From JAGOUA01 sp964645655 (GTDB lineage: Bacteria > Patescibacteriota > Patescibacteriia > 2-12-FULL-60-25), in NCBI GenBank assembly GCA_964645655.1, contig CAZXZS010000001.1, positions 62,001-126,000 on the forward strand: a stretch of 64,000 nt of DNA. Reading direction: 5' to 3'. The first letter of the stretch is position 1. Each line of letters begins with the position of its first letter. The notes under the pieces were generated by a model. The model was not told where the DNA came from and made no database searches. It saw only the letters and a list, made by a program, of their open reading frames with translations. Shown one piece after another: positions 59,036 to 64,000 of this stretch. A program made the position numbers and the translations under genes.

Positions 59036-59065
59036 AAAAAAAGCGCGATGCAGGCTGCATCGCGT
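59036..59065 (-). terminator. Intrinsic terminator (minus strand)
   Basis: GCGCGATGCA (59043-59052) pairs with TGCATCGCGT (59056-59065); seven T's follow on the minus strand. It ends the gene at 59089-59430. The stretch 58952-59035 shows nothing. Confidence 0.9.
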
Positions 59066-59088
59066 GGCTGTTGGCGGTCGTCCCGTGA

Positions 59089-59430
59089 CTAGGTACCGTC
59101 GAGGAGAAGTCCGGCCGGGCACTCCCTCATGAGGGCTTCCATGAGCGCCTTCGGGGGCTTCCAGCTGGGATTGTTCTGCTGGACGTACGGGTAGTCGAAG
59201 CTGTACGGGCAGAAGATCCCGTCCCCGACCTTGTCGCTTCCGGGGTGTGCGGCCTTGCAGCGGTCTCCGTGGCCGCCGGTGTTGTGCGGGCAGTCTGTGG
59301 GCGAGACGCTCACCAGGCTCGATCCGGGGCTCCGGCACAGGTGGATGGTGACGAGCTGTTCCTGCGCGAGCACCTCCTCGCCGCGGAACCCTTTTCCCTT
59401 GCAGCCGAGCCGGACGTCGTACGCGGTCAT
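59089..59430 (-). CDS. Hypothetical Cys-containing protein
   Basis: The 113-aa protein has five cysteines (LGCKG, HLCRS, TDCPHN, DRCKA, IFCPYS, with a sixth near the end), possibly binding metal. I recognise no family. AGGAGG lies 4 bases before the ATG, and a strong terminator follows. Confidence 0.68.
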   Translation of the reverse strand: MTAYDVRLGCKGKGFRGEEVLAQEQLVTIHLCRSPGSSLVSVSPTDCPHNTGGHGDRCKAAHPGSDKVGDGIFCPYSFDYPYVQQNNPSWKPPKALMEALMRECPAGLLLDGT

Positions 59431-59646
59431 GAGTCCTCCTTGTGGTGACGAATGGTGAAGGCGAGCCTTTGGTACTACGACCCGATAGATTTGTCAATGC
59501 CTTCCTTAGGGGCCGGAAGCCGGCAAATGGGAATGAAGCGCCCCGCAGCGAGCTGACGGGGTACCCGTGCGCTAGACCAGCGCGAACTTAGAGCGGACCA
59601 GAATCAGGCGTACTAGGCTACGGGATATTGGACCCTTTCTTGGGAC

Positions 59647-59676
59647 ATAAAATGCGCCGTGCGGAATGCGCGGCGC
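59647..59676 (-). terminator. Probable terminator (minus strand)
   Basis: GCGCCG (59654-59659) pairs with CGGCGC (59671-59676); a TTTTA run follows on the minus strand. It serves the gene at 59707-60201. Confidence 0.6.
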
Positions 59677-59706
59677 CTAGGTTGACGGTTCAGCTCGCCC
59701 CGTCCG

Positions 59707-60201
59707 TCAGCAGTCCGTCAGCCCGGCCGTCTTGATCTTGCCGATGCGTACGGCGCTGACGCAGCCGTGGTCGGGGTGGAGGGAGAGCATGAAGGGGGTT
59801 CCGCTCGCATCCTCCCCCGTGATCGGCTCCATGGTCGCGGCGCGTCCGGTGCTGCCGCTGAGCAGCCGGGCCGCTCCCTCGGGCGAGATCTTGATGGTGG
59901 CGGAGCCTCCCGCCGTCCGGACGGTGAGGTCGACGGGCGGCGATTCGTGGTAGGCCCTGTCCTCCACGAAGCAGATGGCCGCCAGCGTCCGCTGGTCCAG
60001 GCGGAGGAGGTACTGGCCGCCGTCCGCATCAGTCCCGTAGAGCCACTCCGGGTAGCAGCGGAATCCTGCCGGGTGCAGGACCTTCTCGAGGGCTGCCCGG
60101 TAGGCGGCCAGCGTGAGCCGCACCTTCTCGACGCCCGATCTGGTCAGGACGACCATCGAGCCTGTCTGCTGGCCTTTTTCGTTCTCTTCGTCCGTTTCCA
60201 T
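59707..60201 (-). CDS. Hypothetical protein
   Basis: The 164-aa protein has no recognised domain. The start is set by AAGGAG 9 bases before the ATG at 60201. A promoter lies about 40 bases upstream. The C-terminal half is beta-rich (DLTVRTAGGSATIKISPEG). Confidence 0.68.
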   Translation of the reverse strand: METDEENEKGQQTGSMVVLTRSGVEKVRLTLAAYRAALEKVLHPAGFRCYPEWLYGTDADGGQYLLRLDQRTLAAICFVEDRAYHESPPVDLTVRTAGGSATIKISPEGAARLLSGSTGRAATMEPITGEDASGTPFMLSLHPDHGCVSAVRIGKIKTAGLTDC

Positions 60202-60238
60202 GGTTCGATGCTCCTTGTTTTCGTGACGTGTGCATTTG

Positions 60239-60267
60239 AGTATCGCATGTTTTGCCTTCCGTGTCAA
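60239..60267 (-). promoter_or_regulatory. Promoter of the gene at 59707-60201
   Basis: Minus strand: TTGACA (60262-60267), a 17-base spacer and GATACT (60239-60244), preceded by TGC. Confidence 0.75.
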
Positions 60268-60300
60268 GTGTTTCGGGTGGGTGATCTGCGGCAAAAAAGA

Positions 60301-60336
60301 CCAGGCGGTGCGGGCGGATCGCTTCGCGCTTCCTGG
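60301..60336 (-). terminator. Terminator-like hairpin without an assigned gene
   Basis: CCAGG (60301-60305) and CCTGG (60332-60336) close a hairpin; six T's follow on the minus strand (60293-60298). No gene ends here. The stretch 60340-60490 shows no convincing ORF. Confidence 0.4.
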
Positions 60337-60496
60337 TTTCAGGCGGGTCTGGCTTTACGTCATCCCGTGTTCAGCTTTTCTCGAACTGTTCTTGAATTGT
60401 GCGCAAATGTGGCAGTTACATTGAAATGCGACAATCATCTCTTCCGCTGTGGTCAAACGGTTCGATTGATGCCCTCGAACATTGCCGCAGATAACG

Positions 60497-60540
60497 AAAA
60501 AGTCGCTGAAGTTAGCCTTTTACAGCCATTCAGCGACTTT
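60497..60540 (-). terminator. Terminator of tRNA-Pro
   Basis: AAAGTCGCTGAA (60499-60510) pairs with TTCAGCGACTTT (60529-60540); more T's follow on the minus strand. Confidence 0.85.
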
Positions 60541-60563
60541 CTCTTGCAAGGTGATTTCCTTGA

Positions 60564-60640
60564 TGGTCGGGGTGACAGGACTTGAACCTGCGGCCTCCTG
60601 CTCCCAAAGCAGGCGCTCTAGCCAACTGAGCTACGCCCCG
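60564..60640 (-). tRNA. tRNA-Pro (anticodon TGG)
   Basis: The 77-base cloverleaf has D arm GCTC/GAGC, anticodon stem CCTGC/GCAGG with loop TTTGGGA (anticodon TGG, Pro), T arm with TTCAAGT, and an encoded CCA. C1-G72 is the normal bacterial tRNA-Pro pair. The acceptor has one C-A mismatch at position 6-67. Confidence 0.95.
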
Positions 60641-60835
60641 ACGGAGCGAGGGAAAGAAACGGCCATCCGATGGCGTTTCTTTCCCGAGCGGAGGAGGCGC
60701 GTCTCGGCCGATAGGCCGACAACGCTCGCAATCCTTATTGGGCTGGAGTTTTTCTCTCCGCTCCTTCCGCATGGTCCGCACTCTATGCCACCCGACCGCC
60801 TTTGCCAAGCCCCGTGTCCCAGGCATACTGCCCGC

Positions 60836-61924
60836 ATGCGGATCTTCGTCGATGCGCGCATGATGGGGGCGGCCACGACCGGCGGCATCGGGCGCGTGGT
60901 TTATGCGCTTATGCGGCGCCTGTTGGCGGACCCTTCGCGGGCGTGGACCGTCCTCGTTCGGCGTCAGGAGCAGCTCGACGGGTTGCCTGCGCCGACGAAG
61001 GCGATCGTCAAGGATATCCCGTGGTATGGGCTGGGTGAGCAGCTTCGGCTTCCGTTCCTGATTCGCGCCACGGGCGTGGACCTCGTCTTTTTTCCGCATT
61101 GGAACGTCCCGCTGTTCGTCGGTAGGCCGTTCGTTTGTTTTATCCACGACCTCTTGCTCTTCCGCCATCCCGAGAGCGCGCACGCATATCGGCGGAACCG
61201 TGCGTTGGCGTGGATCATGCGGGTTGGACGGCGCATCGTCCTTTGGTCGGTGGTACGTCGCGCCCGGACCATCTTCGTTCCGACGCAATTCGTCGCGGAC
61301 GACCTCGCCTCATTTTTCCCCAAGGCAAGGCAAAAGACGGTGATCGTCGGGGAGGGGGTCGATCCGCCCCAACCAGATCGTGGGCGAGCCCCGTTGCCCG
61401 GGCCGTATTTCCTTGCCGTCGGTTCCGCCTATCCGCACAAGCGTCTCGGACTCATCTTGGATGCTTGGGAGGGCCTGCATTCCGCCTTTCCCGATCATGC
61501 GCTGGCGCTCGTGGGCGAGCTGGATGCGTTTCGGCGCGATCTTGTCGCCCGTGTCGAGCGGGAGGGGTTGCCGCGGGTGCATGTTCCGGGCTCCGCAAGC
61601 GATCGGGCCCTTGCCTCCTGGTATCGCCATGCCGATCTTTTGCTTTTCCCTTCCGCAGCCGAGGGGTTTGGCCTCCCGCCCCTGGAGGCGTTGTCATACG
61701 GATGCCCGGTCCTTGCGAGCGATCTGCCCGTCTTGCGCGAGGTCCTGCCGACCCACGGCGTGCGCTTCTTTCGGAACGGCGACGTCGATGATATGATGGC
61801 GGCATGGAATGAAGCCGCGCGTGACCGCTCGCGCCTCCGTGCGGAGGCGACGACGGGATTCGCTGAGGCCGCCGCCCGCCATGCGTGGGATGAGGCGGCC
61901 CGGCGCGTGCGCTCCTTCTTGTGA
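60836..61924 (+). CDS. GT4-family glycosyltransferase
   Basis: The 362-aa protein has TTGGIGRVVYALMRRLL at the N-terminus and, in the C-terminal Rossmann half, AVGSAYPHKRL and FPSAAEGFGLPPLEAL with the donor-binding EGFGLPPLE of GT4 enzymes. It transfers a sugar to an unknown acceptor, probably in envelope synthesis. I use the ATG at 60836; the frame further upstream runs across the tRNA gene. A CATACT -10-like hexamer just before the ATG would leave almost no leader. Confidence 0.88.
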   Translation: MRIFVDARMMGAATTGGIGRVVYALMRRLLADPSRAWTVLVRRQEQLDGLPAPTKAIVKDIPWYGLGEQLRLPFLIRATGVDLVFFPHWNVPLFVGRPFVCFIHDLLLFRHPESAHAYRRNRALAWIMRVGRRIVLWSVVRRARTIFVPTQFVADDLASFFPKARQKTVIVGEGVDPPQPDRGRAPLPGPYFLAVGSAYPHKRLGLILDAWEGLHSAFPDHALALVGELDAFRRDLVARVEREGLPRVHVPGSASDRALASWYRHADLLLFPSAAEGFGLPPLEALSYGCPVLASDLPVLREVLPTHGVRFFRNGDVDDMMAAWNEAARDRSRLRAEATTGFAEAAARHAWDEAARRVRSFL

Positions 61925-61929
61925 CCTGC

Positions 61930-64000
61930 ATGAGCGAGGCTCCTTTTCGACCGTTATCCGCGGACAAGCGTCCGGTCTCCGCGTCTCGCGCCCTCGAGGC
62001 CCAGCTTGAGATCGTTTTAGAGCGCGACGGCGTGCCGATTTCGGTTGCCCCGCCGGCACGGGTTCGTCGTCAGGCCGTCCAGGCCGCGCATCAGGCCGAG
62101 GCCGACCGGACCCGGGTCCAGATCCTGCAAGGCGCGCGTGCAAGCAAGCGTCCACGTCGCGTGACGATTTCGCATGGGGCGCACGAGCCGAGTCGGTTCA
62201 CCGTCCGCATGCAGGGGGTCGTCGCCCGGCCGGAACGGGACGTGCGGGAGCCGTTCCATCGCTCGATGCACCGCTGGCAGACCCCTTTTGTCGAGGGGAT
62301 CGGGTTTGAGCGCGTGCTGGTGCATGTTTCCGACCTTTGGATCGAGGCCTTGGACCCATCGTTTTTTCATGACCAGTTCACGCCCGGGGAATTCCGTGAG
62401 GCGCTTCGGGAGAGCCGTCGAGGCGTCTGGTCGCGCGTGCGCCAGCCGTTCATCCGTTGGCACGACCGGCGTCCTGACGTAGCCAGCGGGCGGGGCGTCG
62501 ACGCACGGATCTTTTTCCCGGATGAGCTTGACGCGGCCACGCCTGAAGCGAACGATGGCGCGCCGCCGATCTTCTTCGCGCCGGCCGTCCAGCACGATTC
62601 CGAAGATGCCCTCGCCGTCTTGCCCGAAATTGAAGCGATGCCGGCCCCTGTCGCTGAAACGCCTGCCGCGCATCCGTCGATCCGTACGGCCTGGAAACGT
62701 TGGCGTGAGGGCGCCCGTGACGCCGTGGAAGATGCGCATGAGCACGAGAGGGAAGTCGTGCAAGAGGTTGAAGCCGCCTGGCAGGCGCCGCACCTGGAGC
62801 CGCGGATTCGCGTGACGCGGGTCCTGATCGGGTTTCTGGGCATGCTTTGTCTGGTCGCATTGCCCGCCGGGGCGGTGTCGTGGTCGCGTTCGGTGGTCCG
62901 TTCCGTCCGTTCCGTGCAAGATGGCGCGTCCGCCTTGGGCGCCTCTGGCCTCGACCTGGCCAATGGCGGGCAGCGGGTCGCTTCGTTCGGCCAGATCCAG
63001 TCCTTGGCGCAAGACTTTGAGCGCTCGCACGGGCTTGCCTTGTCGCTCGCGCAGGCCTTGCCGACGACGCGCGCGACGGCGGAAACGGTCGAGGCGCTGC
63101 TCGAGGGCGGCCAGGACGCGGCGAAGGCCGGAGCCCTGATCTCCCAGGGCCTTGATCGCGCCATGAGCGACCAGGACGGCTATCCCAGTGAACGCCTCGT
63201 TCGCCTGAAAAAATATCTTGATGAGGCCCGTCCCCATTTGGATCGGGTGTTTGCCGCTGCCGAACGGATCCATCCCGAGGCCTTGCCGGCGAACGCGCAA
63301 GGGCGTGCGACGGAAATCAAGGAGCTTCTTTTGGCGTACCGGCCGCTCCTCGCGCAGGCCGACGGCTTGCTTGCGCTCGCGTTGCCGGTCGTTGGCCATG
63401 CCGAACCGCGGACCTATCTCGTCCTCTTCCAAAATCCCAGCGAATTGAGGCCGTCTGGCGGGTTCATGGGCTCCTACGCACAGGTCGTGCTTGATCGTGG
63501 GGAGATCCGCAAGCTCGATGTCCCGGGAGGCGGGCCGTATGACCTGCGGAGCCAGCTCCTGAGCCGCTGGGAGCCGCCACAGCCGTTACAGCTGGTGGGT
63601 GCGCGCTGGGAGTTTCAGGATGCCAACTGGGATCCGGATTTCGGCAAGACCGCGGAAATCGTCCGCCGCTTCTGGAGCCGTTCCGGCCAGCCTACGCTCG
63701 ACGGGATCATCGCCGTGAACGCGAGCCTGCTGCCGAAGCTGCTGACCGTCACGGGCCCGATCGAGATGCCCGCCTATGGGAAAACCGTCACGTCCGAGAA
63801 CGTCTTATTTGAGACTCAAAAGGCCGTCGAATTGGAATATGATCGCGACAAGAACCAGCCGAAGGCATTCATTGGGGACTTGAATCGCGAGGTCCTACGC
63901 CGTTTGCAGGGGCTGCCGCACGACCAATGGCCGAATCTGGCCCGTATCGCCGCGGAAGCCTTGGAGACGAAAGAGATCCAGGTCCACTTGTCACGCCCGG
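61930..64000 (+). CDS. DUF4012 membrane protein (C-terminus beyond the window)
   Basis: About 690 residues are visible. A long basic, disordered cytoplasmic N-terminus (about 295 residues) leads to one membrane helix (VLIGFLGMLCLVALPAGAV). A long helical segment follows, then the DUF4012 core: LFQNPSELRPSGGFMGSYAQ, DVPGGGPYDL and FQDANWDPDFGKTAEI. DUF4012 proteins are cell-surface proteins common in Patescibacteria and Actinobacteria, related to LytR-type envelope enzymes in setting, of unknown function. It starts 5 bases after the glycosyltransferase, suggesting a joint role in envelope building. Confidence 0.88.
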   Translation, partial: MSEAPFRPLSADKRPVSASRALEAQLEIVLERDGVPISVAPPARVRRQAVQAAHQAEADRTRVQILQGARASKRPRRVTISHGAHEPSRFTVRMQGVVARPERDVREPFHRSMHRWQTPFVEGIGFERVLVHVSDLWIEALDPSFFHDQFTPGEFREALRESRRGVWSRVRQPFIRWHDRRPDVASGRGVDARIFFPDELDAATPEANDGAPPIFFAPAVQHDSEDALAVLPEIEAMPAPVAETPAAHPSIRTAWKRWREGARDAVEDAHEHEREVVQEVEAAWQAPHLEPRIRVTRVLIGFLGMLCLVALPAGAVSWSRSVVRSVRSVQDGASALGASGLDLANGGQRVASFGQIQSLAQDFERSHGLALSLAQALPTTRATAETVEALLEGGQDAAKAGALISQGLDRAMSDQDGYPSERLVRLKKYLDEARPHLDRVFAAAERIHPEALPANAQGRATEIKELLLAYRPLLAQADGLLALALPVVGHAEPRTYLVLFQNPSELRPSGGFMGSYAQVVLDRGEIRKLDVPGGGPYDLRSQLLSRWEPPQPLQLVGARWEFQDANWDPDFGKTAEIVRRFWSRSGQPTLDGIIAVNASLLPKLLTVTGPIEMPAYGKTVTSENVLFETQKAVELEYDRDKNQPKAFIGDLNREVLRRLQGLPHDQWPNLARIAAEALETKEIQVHLSRP

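Noticed and set aside
60482..60835. Upstream extension of the glycosyltransferase frame
   Set aside because: It crosses the tRNA-Pro gene and its terminator and has no similarity to the family.
1..64000. CRISPR array or insertion sequence with transposase
   Set aside because: I saw no regularly spaced direct repeats and no transposase-like protein anywhere in the window.

Overview
The window is a bacterial chromosome segment with a sharp join near base 28,230. Everything to the left (1 to about 28,230) has moderate GC, by eye 45-50%, and AT-rich intergenic DNA. Everything to the right is strongly GC-rich, by eye over 60%. The right side holds ordinary housekeeping genes and looks like the host genome. 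Several traits point to the Candidate Phyla Radiation (Patescibacteria), but no marker fixes the lineage: a DUF4012 envelope protein, a small RRM protein, a two-domain ThyX, a CysRS lacking the first His of HIGH, DUF5659 on the left, and normal use of TGA as stop. The left side is either a very large acquired island or, if this is a metagenomic contig, possibly a chimeric join.

Left side. 1-5,512: a restriction-modification (R-M) island with a C5-cytosine methylase, an NgoFVII-type PLD nuclease, a Z1-domain ATPase and a controller (C) protein with operator sites. 5,632-9,258: an anaerobic ribonucleotide reductase operon (zinc ribbon, nrdD, nrdG, DoxX-like) behind a textbook pair of NrdR boxes. 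9,482-14,113: a copper cassette (CsoR, CopA, an HMA-UreH/TauE fusion, a cupredoxin, a Cys-rich protein) with a palindromic operator over a nearly leaderless promoter. 14,158-22,941: a co-directional mobile block with a large serine recombinase, a primase-helicase, DUF5659 and unknown genes. 23,024-28,074: a type III-like Mod/Res pair with small HTH genes.

The main novelty candidate is a divergent gene pair present twice. A roughly 400-aa unknown protein faces a small MerR/excisionase-type HTH gene (1-1,210 and 21,736-23,227). Each copy lies directly upstream of a different R-M system, so the pair may be a transferable control or effector module for defence loci.

Right side. 28,271-33,627: DUF6671, a broken coaE, a phosphodiesterase and a HIT protein. 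33,848-41,447: a NAD/ADP-ribose neighbourhood (Mqo-like oxidase, NadA, two Nudix hydrolases, ADP-ribosylglycohydrolase). 41,646-45,421: RRM protein, GatB, two membrane proteins. 45,500-50,700: a dTTP-synthesis cluster (dcd, a P-loop kinase, dut, thyX, folA, tmk). 50,867-53,832: rplA, rplK, nusG, secE. 54,229-58,723: cysS, fba, pfkB-type kinase, rsmE. Then a 6S-RNA-like gene, two small hypothetical genes, tRNA-Pro, a glycosyltransferase and the start of a DUF4012 protein. Two structured non-coding elements stand out: a 148-base hairpin between secE and cysS, and the rod-like RNA at 58,728-58,916. Promoters on this side share TTGACA, a 16-18 base spacer and often an extended -10 of the form TGCTANNNT.
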